Assembly: GCA_946535985.1 (NCBI GenBank)
Contig: CAMNDY010000022.1
Coordinates: 1-32,209 of the forward strand
Origin: an uncultured Treponema sp.
Lineage (GTDB): Bacteria > Spirochaetota > Spirochaetia > Treponematales > Treponemataceae
Length of the DNA: 32,209 nucleotides
Direction of reading: 5' to 3'
Below the pieces are notes generated by a model. It ran no database searches and was not told the DNA's origin. It worked only from the letters and a program-made list of their open reading frames with translations. How positions within the stretch are numbered: position 1 is the stretch's first letter; every line of letters begins with the position of its first letter. A program made the translations under genes and the position numbers. Of this stretch, positions 14,707 through 23,824 are shown in pieces.

Positions 14707-14729
14707 ATTGTCGGGTCGCGCCCGACAAT
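14707..14729. repeat. short GC palindrome after the TPR gene
   Basis: ATTGTCGGG (14707-14715) and CCCGACAAT (14721-14729), nine perfect pairs round TCGCG, right after the stop of the TPR gene ending at 14737. There is no T run in the minus-strand direction, so it looks like a REP-type palindrome or a transcript 3'-end stabiliser rather than a classical terminator. Confidence 0.6.
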
Positions 14730-14736
14730 GACATGT

Positions 14737-15840
14737 TTACTTTAGTCCGTCTTTTATACTCTGGTAGATTGCTTTTCCCTGAAGATAGATTTTTTTATCT
14801 TCGGAGCAAATCTTTCCAAGAATCTTTACAGGCTGATCAGGCATGATGTTAGGCGCAGATGCAAATCGTACATTCACAATTCCTTCAACAACTTCACCCG
14901 ATTCATACCCAACAAGCAGCTGGCAGGAATAAGTTCCGTTTTCGTTCAAAATTGCATTTGTAACTTTACCGCCCCAGCTTACCCAGGCATCAAGATATAA
15001 CGCAGGCTCTGCTTCGACTGCCGAATAAGACGGATTATCTGTAAGAGTATCAAAAGTAGGTTCTTCAAGATAACTCATAAGAACCCGTGCCTTCTGCTTA
15101 ATACTTACAGACGCATTTGAATTTAATATTCTGTTTATTTCTACCTGGGCCGCATTATCTCTTCGCGACTGAAAATAATCAACAGCAGAAGTATAAGCAC
15201 TTGAAATCTGTTTATCGTTAAGAATAAAGCCATAGGTCTGGCCAGACAAATCCTTTTCCTGAGCATTATTCTTTTCTTCTGAAGAAAGAGTAAGCTCGGT
15301 AAGGTCGCGGCGTTCACCCTTGTAAAAATTCTTTTTATGAGAAAACAAAGCAAGCACAAGTACAACACCAGCCACAAAACAAACAGCAGGAATAACAAAA
15401 GTCATAACCTTTTCGGGATTAATTCCAAGCGGCGGATAAAACTGTTCTATTCTGCCGGTATCAACCCAGCGGCAGATTGTATCATAATCTCCGCGTGTTC
15501 GTATAAACTCGATTGCATTTGCAGCAGTTTTATTTCCGGGATCAATATCCTTTATTTCCATGTAATACTGAAGAGCACGATCTGTATCTCCCCTTCTAAG
15601 AAAGATAGCAGCCTGACCTAAAAGAAGCCTGGTATCATTCAGTTTAATTTGTCTTGCACGCTGAAAATAAGTTACTGCAGAACCGATGTCACCAACATAA
15701 AGACATGAAATTCCCAGCAGAATATAATATTCAAAATTTCCCTCATAAGTTTCTTCTCTGGCTTCGAGAAGCTTTATGGCGGTAGCGAACTTTCTTCTGC
15801 GCATGAATTTCCATGCAATTGTTAATACATCCTGTACCAT
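14737..15840 (-). CDS. membrane TPR protein
   Basis: A 367-residue protein from the ATG at 15840 (AGGG eight bases upstream; a TTG two codons earlier is less likely). Residues 1-120 hold three TPR units (FATAIKLLEAREETYEGNFEY, LGISCLYVGDIGSAVTYFQRA, DTDRALQYYMEIKDIDPGNK). One membrane segment follows near residues 146-166 (FVIPAVCFVAGVVLVLALF), then an exported domain of about 190 residues with a beta-rich end (VSWGGKVTNAILNENGTYSCQLLVGY). The TPRs face the cytoplasm. It is last of the rpe operon, 24 bases after the lipoprotein. Probably a scaffold at the envelope; function unknown. Confidence 0.8.
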   Translation of the reverse strand: MVQDVLTIAWKFMRRRKFATAIKLLEAREETYEGNFEYYILLGISCLYVGDIGSAVTYFQRARQIKLNDTRLLLGQAAIFLRRGDTDRALQYYMEIKDIDPGNKTAANAIEFIRTRGDYDTICRWVDTGRIEQFYPPLGINPEKVMTFVIPAVCFVAGVVLVLALFSHKKNFYKGERRDLTELTLSSEEKNNAQEKDLSGQTYGFILNDKQISSAYTSAVDYFQSRRDNAAQVEINRILNSNASVSIKQKARVLMSYLEEPTFDTLTDNPSYSAVEAEPALYLDAWVSWGGKVTNAILNENGTYSCQLLVGYESGEVVEGIVNVRFASAPNIMPDQPVKILGKICSEDKKIYLQGKAIYQSIKDGLK

Positions 15841-15864
15841 CTGCAAATCCCTTTATTTACAAGG

Positions 15865-17409
15865 TTATTGTGCATTCAAAAGCGTAAGAATAGCATCAAG
15901 CTCTGCATTCAGGGCGTTAATTTCGGCTTTATTTACTTCCGGATCCCCTTCTTCAAGCGCGTCAATCTTATCAAGCAACTTTTGAATATAATCAACCGAA
16001 AGCTTATCATTTGCAATTTCAACCTGTTTTGGTTCGGCGCTTTCTTCTACAGCAGCAACATTCTGAACCTTTTGCTCTTCTGCAGGAGTTTCCTGTTTCT
16101 TAGGTTCGGCTTTAGGCTCGTTCTTAGGTTCTGTTTTAGGCTCCTCTGCCTTTGCTTCTTCTGTCTTTTTAGGCTCTTTATTCTGATTCTGATTTGCCAG
16201 ATCCTCTTCTTTTACGGCCTGAATATTCTGAACCTGATTTTCATTCTGTTTAGAAGCAGCTTTTTCTGTTTTTGCTTCAACAGCAGCTTCTCCAGCCTCT
16301 TCAGAAACCTCTGCCCCATCAGCCTCTTCTTCTGCCGGCTCCTCAGGTGCAGACAAAGCTTCTATATAAGCAGCGCCACCAGGAATGTCTGTTTCGGCAG
16401 CAAGAGAAATATAGAAAACAGAAGATGTTTCCTGCTCCGGTTCAAGTTTTGTTAATGGCCAGTAGATTCCAACTGCAGAGTTATTATATGAAAGAACTGT
16501 ATCAAATGAGCGGGAAGAATTCATATCTGCTTCCCATTTTCTTGTATCAAGAGTTGTAAAATTTGCAAGAGCTACAGACTGAATATCTGTAATATCTGCG
16601 CCGCTCAAAATAATCTGCATGCTTGCCTTTGCATTTTTAGAAGTAAAATATTTTTCATCTTTCATTGAATAATAAGAAACTTCTTTTTTTACAGCGGAAC
16701 CGTCTGAATAATAAAAATGATGCCTGTCTGTTTCGCCAAGTACAGTATCCATGAGAAGCTTGAGGGCAAACTCATTCTTTTTCTTTGACTGACTCACAAT
16801 TGTTGAAGTAATTTTGATTGTATCTTCGGCATATCCTTCTTTTGTAGAAATACATTCAAAATCAATTATTACAACAGCAACTTTTTCTATTGTGTATCGC
16901 AGCTTTAAGCCTTTAGCAGTCTTTTTAGCAGCAGAAACTACTCCGGAATCATCACAAAGCTTAACAATTTTTTTACCGGCCTTGAGATAAAAGGATGTAG
17001 TTGTATATTCATTTGCTGTTGAAAGAACAGGAATTGCTTTTTCTTCTGAATTGAGAACAGAAATTGAGAAAGTTCCCTGCTTTGGACGGGCTGTAAGCTT
17101 TATATTTCCAACAGTATTTGAAACAGGACGAATTGATGTAGCAACCCAGCCTGTATAATTCTTTTTACCTTCTCTTCCGGCAGGAGCTGTTGCTTCAACA
17201 AGGAAAGAAGACTGTTCTTCTGTTTCTACGACAACAGCATTAACTTCGGTAACTTCCTGCTCTTCTTCGGTTTCAACAGTTTCAGCAAGATCGGTGTCTG
17301 CAGAATCAAAAACAACCTCTTTTACACCGTCATCATTAGAGGCACAAGCAGCAAAGAGGAATAATACTGCAGCGGCAACAAGGCCTGTAAATAATTTATT
17401 TCGCATCAT
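15865..17409 (-). CDS. lipoprotein with charged low-complexity linker
   Basis: A 514-residue protein from the ATG at 17409, placed by GGAGGT seven bases upstream; earlier in-frame ATGs lie on top of the ribosome site. The signal peptide ends in a lipobox LFAACAS (Cys22). Residues 50-350 look like one or two beta-sandwich domains; then comes a long Glu/Lys/Pro/Ala linker with repeats such as EEPKTEPKNEPKAEPKK, and a final coiled coil (VDYIQKLLDKIDALEEG). The linker is long enough to span the periplasm. Its start overlaps the preceding TPR gene by 14 bases, implying coupled translation. No known family recognised. Confidence 0.78.
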   Translation of the reverse strand: MMRNKLFTGLVAAAVLFLFAACASNDDGVKEVVFDSADTDLAETVETEEEQEVTEVNAVVVETEEQSSFLVEATAPAGREGKKNYTGWVATSIRPVSNTVGNIKLTARPKQGTFSISVLNSEEKAIPVLSTANEYTTTSFYLKAGKKIVKLCDDSGVVSAAKKTAKGLKLRYTIEKVAVVIIDFECISTKEGYAEDTIKITSTIVSQSKKKNEFALKLLMDTVLGETDRHHFYYSDGSAVKKEVSYYSMKDEKYFTSKNAKASMQIILSGADITDIQSVALANFTTLDTRKWEADMNSSRSFDTVLSYNNSAVGIYWPLTKLEPEQETSSVFYISLAAETDIPGGAAYIEALSAPEEPAEEEADGAEVSEEAGEAAVEAKTEKAASKQNENQVQNIQAVKEEDLANQNQNKEPKKTEEAKAEEPKTEPKNEPKAEPKKQETPAEEQKVQNVAAVEESAEPKQVEIANDKLSVDYIQKLLDKIDALEEGDPEVNKAEINALNAELDAILTLLNAQ

Positions 17410-18325
17410 TCTGGTTACCTCCATCAATCATCCATTGAACAAGACGGGCTTTTTGTTTCAAAAGTTTCAAATCTTCTTCAGTAGAACTTGTTTCTGTAAA
17501 CACATCCTCTTTTTTTGCAGCAACAATAACTGCCTGTTCTTCATCCGAACGTGCTTCCTGTTCTGCTTTGAGCTCTGCAATCTGATTTTCAAGGTCGCGG
17601 ATCTGCTCTTCAAGCTCCTGATTTTTTCGCTGAGAATCTACCAGACGCTCTCTTGTTGTATTGATTGCCTCAGAATTATAAAGTCTGAGCTGTTTTTCGT
17701 AATCTTCTTTTGCAGCAAGATATTCTTCTCCAGTCTGTTTTAAAAGATAAAGAAGTTTTTCTTCACGAGAACGCTGGGCAATGCTTTCCATTCTGAACTG
17801 AGAGGCAGAAACCTTATCACTTTGCGGATACTGTGTGATAATTCTTTCGTAAAGAGTTTCTGCTTCATCATATTTGTAGCCGGCATAAAGGGACTCTGCA
17901 ATATAAAACAAGGCAGAAGGATAAAGTTCGCTTGATTCATACTGATGACAAAAATCGCTTAAAATGATAATTGCTTTTTCGTAGTCGCCGGTATTATACA
18001 AAAGCTTTCCCCGCATATACTGAATGCGTGGTGTATAAATTGAACCCGGATAATTATGCAGGAAGGCTTCTGTATCTTTTAATGCCCTGATTGAATCGTC
18101 TGCATAAATTTCGGCAGTGATGAGCATATAATTTGTATCTGCATTATTATTCTGAGGATAAGCTACAGCCTTTCGCAAAAGGAGCTCCGCCGATTCCCAT
18201 TCTCCGCGGGAAAAAGCCTTACAAGCTTCGAGATATGCAGCAGAAGAAGCATCGCTGGCAAAAAGAAAGCCCGATGCCCCGCAAAAAAGCGCTGCTGCAA
18301 ATATAATTCCAAGTAGTTTTTTCAA
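17396..18325 (-). CDS. exported TPR and coiled-coil protein
   Basis: A 309-residue protein starting at TTG (SD AGAGGTG five bases before). A signal peptide (LLGIIFAAALFCGASGFLFAS) leads to TPR repeats over residues 30-190 in the style of BamD/CpoB (YMRGKLLYNTGDYEKAIIILSDF, ALFYIAESLYAGYKYDEAETLYERII), then a coiled coil at 205-265 (RKNQELEEQIRDLENQIAELKAEQEA). It is probably periplasmic and works with the downstream lipoprotein with which it overlaps. CpoB/YbgF puts the coiled coil before the TPRs, so this is a different architecture. Confidence 0.8.
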   Translation of the reverse strand: MKKLLGIIFAAALFCGASGFLFASDASSAAYLEACKAFSRGEWESAELLLRKAVAYPQNNNADTNYMLITAEIYADDSIRALKDTEAFLHNYPGSIYTPRIQYMRGKLLYNTGDYEKAIIILSDFCHQYESSELYPSALFYIAESLYAGYKYDEAETLYERIITQYPQSDKVSASQFRMESIAQRSREEKLLYLLKQTGEEYLAAKEDYEKQLRLYNSEAINTTRERLVDSQRKNQELEEQIRDLENQIAELKAEQEARSDEEQAVIVAAKKEDVFTETSSTEEDLKLLKQKARLVQWMIDGGNQNDAK

Positions 18326-18336
18326 AACAACACCTC

Positions 18337-18969
18337 TCAGTATTTCCAGTCCAGCTTTCCTGTAAAAAAGCTTGAGCCCGAAACTACAATATCAACTCCA
18401 GCATTAAGGACATCAGCAAGAGTTTCGCTGTTGATACCGCCGTCGCAGGAAATAAGATAATTGTATTTTTTCTCTCCCCTAACCTTTTTAAGAGCCGCAA
18501 TTTTGGCTACACAGGAAGGAATGAGCTTCTGTCCACCCCAGCCGGGATTAACAGTCATTACTAATATAATATCGGCACATTCGAGAATTTCCGACAATGC
18601 ATCTATAGGAGTTGCAGGACAAATTGCAACCCCGGCCTTTTTTCCTTTTTCGTGGATAAGTTGAATAAGCCTATGTGTATGAGGACTTGCTTCCAGATGA
18701 AAAGTAATCCAGTCTGCACCGGCATCGGCAAAAAGCTCTATCTGACGTTCAGGATTTTCTGTCATAAGATGAACATCAAAAGGAAGCTTTGTAAGTTTTC
18801 TGATTGAACGAACAACCGGCTGCCCATAAGTGATTTCCGGCACAAACTGACCGTCCATAACATCGATATGAACAGCCGAACCTTTATTTTCTTCTATTTG
18901 TTTTATTGCCTTTTCCAGATTAGAAAAATCTGCAGACAATAACGATGGTGCTAAAATTGGTGTTTTCAT
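18337..18969 (-). CDS. rpe: ribulose-phosphate 3-epimerase
   Basis: A 210-residue TIM barrel interconverting ribulose-5-phosphate and xylulose-5-phosphate in the pentose phosphate pathway. Diagnostic motifs are APSLLSADF, the metal-binding HIDVMDGQFVPEITYG, DVHLMTENPE, MTVNPGWGGQ and the phosphate-binding CDGGIN with VVSGSSFF. Metal ligands His and Asp are in place. There is no SD; the promoter -10 ends only nine bases before the ATG. It heads an operon with three envelope-protein genes. Confidence 0.96.
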   Translation of the reverse strand: MKTPILAPSLLSADFSNLEKAIKQIEENKGSAVHIDVMDGQFVPEITYGQPVVRSIRKLTKLPFDVHLMTENPERQIELFADAGADWITFHLEASPHTHRLIQLIHEKGKKAGVAICPATPIDALSEILECADIILVMTVNPGWGGQKLIPSCVAKIAALKKVRGEKKYNYLISCDGGINSETLADVLNAGVDIVVSGSSFFTGKLDWKY

Positions 18970-18978
18970 TTGGAGTAT

Positions 18979-19007
18979 ATTATAGTGGAAATTTGGGAAT
19001 TTTACAA
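18979..19007 (-). promoter_or_regulatory. rpe promoter, predicted near-leaderless
   Basis: Minus-strand -35 TTGTAA (19002-19007), 17 bases, -10 TATAAT (18979-18984). Only nine bases separate the -10 from the ATG, so the message would start about two or three bases before the start codon, with no room for an SD. Confidence 0.7.
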
Positions 19008-19069
19008 TGTTTAAATAAGATTGAAGCTTTTAGAGGGGGATTCAGGCTCCCCCTGCTGATTATTCTTTA

Positions 19070-20953
19070 TTACATTCTTCCTGGAAATTCTGGACGATTT
19101 CCTTCGTTTGGACCAAAGTTTTGACCAGAAGAATTGGTATAGATATAGCTTGCTGAAGAAATAGAAAACTCATCTGTTTCGCTACCCATATCCTCTATTT
19201 CCGGAAGACTTGTATAAAGTCCCTTATATACAGTTCCACCGCTTACAGCAAGTCCTGTTCTTACAGTATAAGAAGTCCCCAGCTTTATTTGAGGCGAAGA
19301 TAAAATCATAACTGAACCGGAGCTGGAAGGCAGTGTGTATACAAATACAGGATTATCATCTGCATCTAAAAGGGCCATGGTATTACGCGAAGAACCATAA
19401 TATTGATTCGAAAGAACTACAGTACTTTGTGAACAGCCAGAAGGTGCACTGTAATTATTTGTTCCAAGTCCTACAAGAAGTCCTCCGTTAATTTTTACAG
19501 GATTGTTGTCACAGTCAAAAGCACATTCCGGATCTTTTACTCCTATAGCAACAATTATTCCACCGTTGATTGTAATTCCGGCAGAGCCGTTTGCGTCAAT
19601 GGCATCATTCTGGGAACTATAAGCATAAAGAGCACCACCATTAATTATTACGTTTCCACCGGCATTAATTGCATCATCTGTACAGTTCAAAGTAATTTCT
19701 CCGGCATTAAGAGTAAGATTTGCTTTTGCTTCAATTCCTTCCGGAGAGCATTTTTCTCCTGTTGTGTGATTTTCATAAGGAGTACCTGTGGTTGTTATGT
19801 TAATGCTACCTCCGTTTATTTCCACATATGGATTTGGAAGAGAATAAGCAGAATCTTTTAAGAAAGAAGCACAAAGCAGAGAATTATCAGCATTTTGAGT
19901 ATATTGAGCATTGCCTATCACACTTTCAGAAGCTTTCCAGTGGGCTGTAATTCCTTTTGCAACAGTATTTATTGTAATACTTCCGCCATTGATAATTACA
20001 AAGCCGGCGCCAGCAGTATATTCAAGAGTCATGTCGTCTTCATCTGCATCTTCACCTTCGACTTTAATTCCGGTACTTTCATCATCTGTAACAGAGCCTT
20101 TTCCTGTAAGCGAAATTGTACCACCATCAATAATAACTCCATTCAAACTTCGCAGACAGTCGCGCCCCGTAGTGCCTTCTACAAGTACATTTAAAGTTAC
20201 ATCTGCAATTCTTATATAATCCTTAGAATAAACTGCATGTTTATAGCCTTTATTTACGACAGAAAGACTTCCACCCTTAGAATCAGAAGTTTCACCTGTA
20301 AAAATCAGGGCTCCCTTTGAATAAACAGAACCCTTTTTGTCATCATAAATATCATTAGTCTGATTAAGGACACGTGTATCTGTAAGTGTATTAATTGTAT
20401 TTGCAGGGACAACAATAAAGGTGCGTTTTTCTGAACTTAATCTTAAGGCAGGTCCAGCGCCATCAGAGCTTGTAATATTAAGATTATTAAGCACAAGTGC
20501 AGCATCAGCTTTTTTATTTTTAATAAATACAGTTCCTGTGAAATTTCCAGAAAGAATATACTTAAGTTTGCATGTTCCTTTGTATTGAATTTCAAGTCCG
20601 GCAGCACTTTCATCTTCTGCAGAGTTTTCTACTGCATTTATGCTAACATCAGATTCTGAAATAAGGCCTTCAAAAGAAGTCTCCCAGGAATTATCGTTAA
20701 AGCTTATAGAAACAGTTCCGTCTGCTTCAAAGTTTTCATATAAATCTTCTTCTATCACGCAAGTTGCCGGGGCAGAACCTGAATATGAATAGTTTTGGGC
20801 TGTTTCATTTACAAAATATTCGCCTTCTGTATAAGTGTCATTATTGTTATTAAAATAATCGCCGTTACAGCCCGCAAGCAATAAAGAGACAGATATACAA
20901 AGCGTACCCACAAAATATGGAATCATTTTTTTAATAAGATTGATATTATTCAT
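19070..20953 (-). CDS. carbohydrate-binding lipoprotein, Cthe_2159-like
   Basis: A 627-residue lipoprotein: signal peptide, lipobox LLLAGCNG (Cys29), then a domain matching the Cthe_2159 family of cellulose- and pectin-binding right-handed beta-helix proteins. Visible marks are repeated rungs with INGG/IDGG turns (GVIIDGGTISLTG, FVIINGGSITINT, VEINGGSINITTTG, NVIINGGALYAYSSQ, GITINGGIIVAIG) and acidic patches (KVEGEDADEDD) suited to calcium. The C-terminus (NFGPNEGNRPEFPGRM) is extended. Probably a surface binder of plant polysaccharide. SD AGGAGG fits the ATG. Divergent from a two-component locus that may regulate it. Confidence 0.87.
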   Translation of the reverse strand: MNNINLIKKMIPYFVGTLCISVSLLLAGCNGDYFNNNNDTYTEGEYFVNETAQNYSYSGSAPATCVIEEDLYENFEADGTVSISFNDNSWETSFEGLISESDVSINAVENSAEDESAAGLEIQYKGTCKLKYILSGNFTGTVFIKNKKADAALVLNNLNITSSDGAGPALRLSSEKRTFIVVPANTINTLTDTRVLNQTNDIYDDKKGSVYSKGALIFTGETSDSKGGSLSVVNKGYKHAVYSKDYIRIADVTLNVLVEGTTGRDCLRSLNGVIIDGGTISLTGKGSVTDDESTGIKVEGEDADEDDMTLEYTAGAGFVIINGGSITINTVAKGITAHWKASESVIGNAQYTQNADNSLLCASFLKDSAYSLPNPYVEINGGSINITTTGTPYENHTTGEKCSPEGIEAKANLTLNAGEITLNCTDDAINAGGNVIINGGALYAYSSQNDAIDANGSAGITINGGIIVAIGVKDPECAFDCDNNPVKINGGLLVGLGTNNYSAPSGCSQSTVVLSNQYYGSSRNTMALLDADDNPVFVYTLPSSSGSVMILSSPQIKLGTSYTVRTGLAVSGGTVYKGLYTSLPEIEDMGSETDEFSISSASYIYTNSSGQNFGPNEGNRPEFPGRM

Positions 20954-21037
20954 AAAGACCTCCTGCAGGACTTGTACTTTGATTCCTGCGTTACGCTCTA
21001 ACTTTACACCTTCTGCTTTGGTAAATCTTGAAATGAG

Positions 21038-21070
21038 TTTAAGAGAATTCTAAGAAAACTCTTAGAAAAA
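21038..21070. promoter_or_regulatory. three 11-bp direct repeats, candidate response-regulator site
   Basis: TTTAAGAGAAT (21038-21048), TCTAAGAAAAC (21049-21059) and TCTTAGAAAAA (21060-21070) are contiguous 11-mers agreeing on TCTAAGAAAA. A decayed fourth (ACTTACGGTTT) follows. OmpR/PhoB-type regulators bind such tandem direct repeats at one helical turn. They lie at about -83 to -51 relative to the predicted start at 21121, an activator position, and in the shared region with the divergent lipoprotein gene. Confidence 0.62.
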
Positions 21071-21108
21071 ACTTACGGTTTTCTCATTTATTTTTTTGCC
21101 TTATGACG

Positions 21109-21114
21109 TATAAT
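21109..21114 (+). promoter_or_regulatory. -10 box of the two-component operon, predicted leaderless
   Basis: TATAAT at 21109-21114 is followed by six bases and then ATG at 21121, so transcription would begin on the start codon. The -35 region (ATTTAT near 21086-21091) is poor, fitting dependence on an activator bound at the upstream 11-mers. Confidence 0.55.
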
Positions 21115-21120
21115 TTGATT

Positions 21121-21660
21121 ATGAGTCTTTTTAAAAGATTTGCTTTTATAATAACAGTTTCTCTTTTTATGGCAGCATTAGCAGCTGCACCGGGGCCTGC
21201 TCCCGGTACAGGTCCTGTTACGGGTCCCAAAGGTCCGGAAGGAAATCCGCCTCCCCCGGGTCCACCTCCATCAAAAAATCCACCACCTGCCCCTCCCTCT
21301 CCTAAAAATCCCGACAGCATGATGTATTACAGGGGGATGCGTACAGCACAACAGGATATACCTTTAAGCATAACACAGACAAAAGCTTCAAGAGTAAGTT
21401 TTGACAAAGTTGAGCTTGAAATAATTTTTAATCAAAGCATTAATCCCCGCTCTGTAAAAAACACCTGTATAACAATCAATGGCGAGGAACTTCCAAAAAG
21501 TACAAAATTTGCATTTAACAAAAAGGGTGATACAATCAAATTTGAAGCAGAAGTTCAAAGCAATTTTTGTGAGCTTGCTTTACAAAAAATAAGGTCCTTC
21601 GACGGAAGGCTTATAAGCCCAGTAAATCTTTCGTTAGAAATACAAGAGGAAAAGGAATAA
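21121..21660 (+). CDS. secreted protein with Pro/Gly-rich N-terminal segment
   Basis: A 179-residue protein (an in-frame ATG at 21103 lies upstream of the -10 and is not preferred). The signal peptide (FAFIITVSLFMAALAAA) is followed at once by about 45 residues of Pro/Gly repeats such as PGPAPGTGPVTGPKGP and PPPPGPPPSKNPPP, an extended, probably flexible arm. The remaining 105 residues look like a small beta-sandwich (VSFDKVELEIIFNQSINPRSVKN, KKGDTIKFEAEV) of Big/SbsA-like type. Its stop TAA shares a base with the ATG of the response regulator, so the secreted protein and the sensor system are translated together; it may be a periplasmic partner of the kinase. Confidence 0.75.
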   Translation: MSLFKRFAFIITVSLFMAALAAAPGPAPGTGPVTGPKGPEGNPPPPGPPPSKNPPPAPPSPKNPDSMMYYRGMRTAQQDIPLSITQTKASRVSFDKVELEIIFNQSINPRSVKNTCITINGEELPKSTKFAFNKKGDTIKFEAEVQSNFCELALQKIRSFDGRLISPVNLSLEIQEEKE

Positions 21661-22331
21661 TGAAGATTCTTGTTGTAGAAGATGATAAAGGAATCTCTGA
21701 TTTTATCATACCGGAACTGAAACACGAAGGTTATGATACATGCCTTGCAGAAACAGGTAGACAAGCTCTTGAAAAATTCGAAAGTGAAAAACCAGATTTA
21801 ATTTTACTTGATATAATGCTTCCCGAACTAAACGGACTTGAAGTCCTTCGCCGCATAAGAGCAGTATCCACAGTACCGGTGATATTAGAAACAGCAAGAG
21901 GAGAAACTATCGACAAAATAAACGGGTTAAACCTTGGAGCCGATGATTATATTCCCAAACCTTTTGAAATTGAGGAGCTGCTGGCAAGAATAAATGCCCT
22001 TTTCCGCCGCATAAGTTTTGCCCAGCCAAAGAGCGACACCTTAGCCTACAAAGCCCTTACCCTGAATCTTGACAGAATGACTTTTACACTTGAAGACAGC
22101 GGTGAAATTCCGGTTTCGAAAACAGAGTTTTTACTATTACGCTTACTTGTAGAAAATCACGGAAAAGTTCTTTCACGCTCACAAATTATAGACAGCATCT
22201 GGGGCAAGGGGCACTTTATTGAGGAAAATACCGTAGACGTATACGTAGGCTACCTGCGCTCAAAGTTTTCTGACTGTACAAAAACTGAATATATCAAGAC
22301 TGTCCGCGGCTCAGGTTATATGCTCGACTGA
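21660..22331 (+). CDS. OmpR-family response regulator
   Basis: A 223-residue protein. Receiver domain with the acidic pair in VVEDD, phospho-acceptor Asp51 in LILLDIMLPELNG, Thr in VILETARGE and Lys100 in YIPKPF. The C-terminal winged helix (about 128-223) carries VSKTEFLLLRLLVENHGKVLSRSQI and ENTVDVYVGYLRSKF...YIKTVRGSGYML. Starts inside the stop of the previous gene (TAATG). Pairs with the downstream kinase; a candidate target is the set of 11-bp repeats at 21038-21070. Confidence 0.95.
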   Translation: MKILVVEDDKGISDFIIPELKHEGYDTCLAETGRQALEKFESEKPDLILLDIMLPELNGLEVLRRIRAVSTVPVILETARGETIDKINGLNLGADDYIPKPFEIEELLARINALFRRISFAQPKSDTLAYKALTLNLDRMTFTLEDSGEIPVSKTEFLLLRLLVENHGKVLSRSQIIDSIWGKGHFIEENTVDVYVGYLRSKFSDCTKTEYIKTVRGSGYMLD

Positions 22332-22348
22332 TTTTCAAGGAAGAACTG

Positions 22349-23776
22349 ATGAGAAATAAAATAATCAAATCATTTTCAGTAAGACTTTCTCTAAGGTTTA
22401 TGTTCATTCTATCACTTGCAGTCATTTTTCTTTCACTGGGGGTACTGTTTTTCCTACGGACAATGGTAAGAATGACACAGTTTCAAAACCTGAAAAATGC
22501 AGAGGATCAGGTATTTTTAGCTTTTAGCCGGGACAATGAGAATTTCAAGAAGGAAAGTGTGACTCTAACACCGGACATTCCCTATTTTATAACATATATT
22601 ATCTATAATTCAGAAACTCAAGAAGTAATTGCAACAAATGACCCCTTTCTTCCTCTGCTGAGCGACACTAAAGGAAAAGCAAAAAGATACTATCAGAAGG
22701 ATTTCTTTTTTGACGGTGACCTTGATATTCTTTATTATTCCACCAGACATGAAAATCTGGTTTTTGCCGTTGCAGAAAATATTGAAAACAACAGTTTTTC
22801 CATGATTTTGAAAAAACTTCCCCTTACCCTGCTTTTAATGATTGTACCGATTCTTTTTATTTCTTTTCTCCTGTCGCTTTTTATTACAAAAAACACAATT
22901 AATCCGGTAGTCAAAATTACAAAATCGGCACAAAACCTTACAACAGAAAATCTCGACATGATACTGCCTGTAAGCAAGAGACAGGACGAAATAGATGAAC
23001 TTTCTAAAACTTTTAACAGTCTTTTTATGAGAATCAAAGCAGATTTTGACCGGGAAAGACAATTTTCAAATGATGTTGCCCATGAGCTCAATACACCCCT
23101 TACAGTAATTTCGGGTCAGGCAAACCTGCTTTTACGCTGGGGCAAAGAAGATCCTCTTCAACTGGAAAAATCTTTGATGGCAATAAAAGATGAATCAAAG
23201 TCCATGCACACAATTATTGAAAATCTTCTGCAGATTTCTAGAATCGAAAGCGGACGCATATCACCACAGATCAGCAAGATTAGTATAGGCGAAGTATTTG
23301 AACGGATTCGCAATGAAGCCCAGTCAATAGCAGCTCAGGTAAGTTTTGATATTTCAATAAGCAGCGGCGACATTAATGAAAAAGATTCTGATTCTGTTTT
23401 ATACACAGACCCCGAAATGCTGCACCAGATACTTACAATACTCATTTCAAACAGTATAAAGTTTGCCGGAGACAAGTGCGCAATCAAGCTTTCTTTTATA
23501 AAAAAGGATGGTTTTATAATCATACGGGAAGAGGATAACGGACCCGGCATTTCTGAAGAAGCCCTTCCCCATGTATTTGAACGCTTTTACCGGGCAGATG
23601 AAGCCCATATAAGGACAGCAGGCGGTTCCGGACTTGGTCTTTCAATAGCAAAAACACTCTGTTCTGCCATTGGAGCCCAAATCACAGCCGGAAATGCCGT
23701 CCCAAACGGAGCCTTGTTTGAAATCACATTAGAATCTCAAAAAAATAAAAAAATAATGCTTGACAGATTAACATAA
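22349..23776 (+). CDS. sensor histidine kinase
   Basis: A 475-residue membrane kinase. TM1 about residues 14-38, an exported sensor region of about 115 residues (40-155), TM2 158-180, HAMP 181-232, then the HisKA H-box FSNDVAHELNTPLTVI with phospho-accepting His245, N-box ILISNSIKFAGDK, and ATP-lid motifs DNGPGISEEALPHVFERFYRAD and GGSGLGLSIAKTL. All catalytic boxes are intact. The ligand is unknown; the co-translated Pro-rich secreted protein is a plausible input. SD AAGGAAG. Confidence 0.94.
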   Translation: MRNKIIKSFSVRLSLRFMFILSLAVIFLSLGVLFFLRTMVRMTQFQNLKNAEDQVFLAFSRDNENFKKESVTLTPDIPYFITYIIYNSETQEVIATNDPFLPLLSDTKGKAKRYYQKDFFFDGDLDILYYSTRHENLVFAVAENIENNSFSMILKKLPLTLLLMIVPILFISFLLSLFITKNTINPVVKITKSAQNLTTENLDMILPVSKRQDEIDELSKTFNSLFMRIKADFDRERQFSNDVAHELNTPLTVISGQANLLLRWGKEDPLQLEKSLMAIKDESKSMHTIIENLLQISRIESGRISPQISKISIGEVFERIRNEAQSIAAQVSFDISISSGDINEKDSDSVLYTDPEMLHQILTILISNSIKFAGDKCAIKLSFIKKDGFIIIREEDNGPGISEEALPHVFERFYRADEAHIRTAGGSGLGLSIAKTLCSAIGAQITAGNAVPNGALFEITLESQKNKKIMLDRLT

Positions 23777-23824
23777 TAGGTGTATAAATCTTGTTCCATT
23801 TTTCCTAAATTCACATAATCTTTA

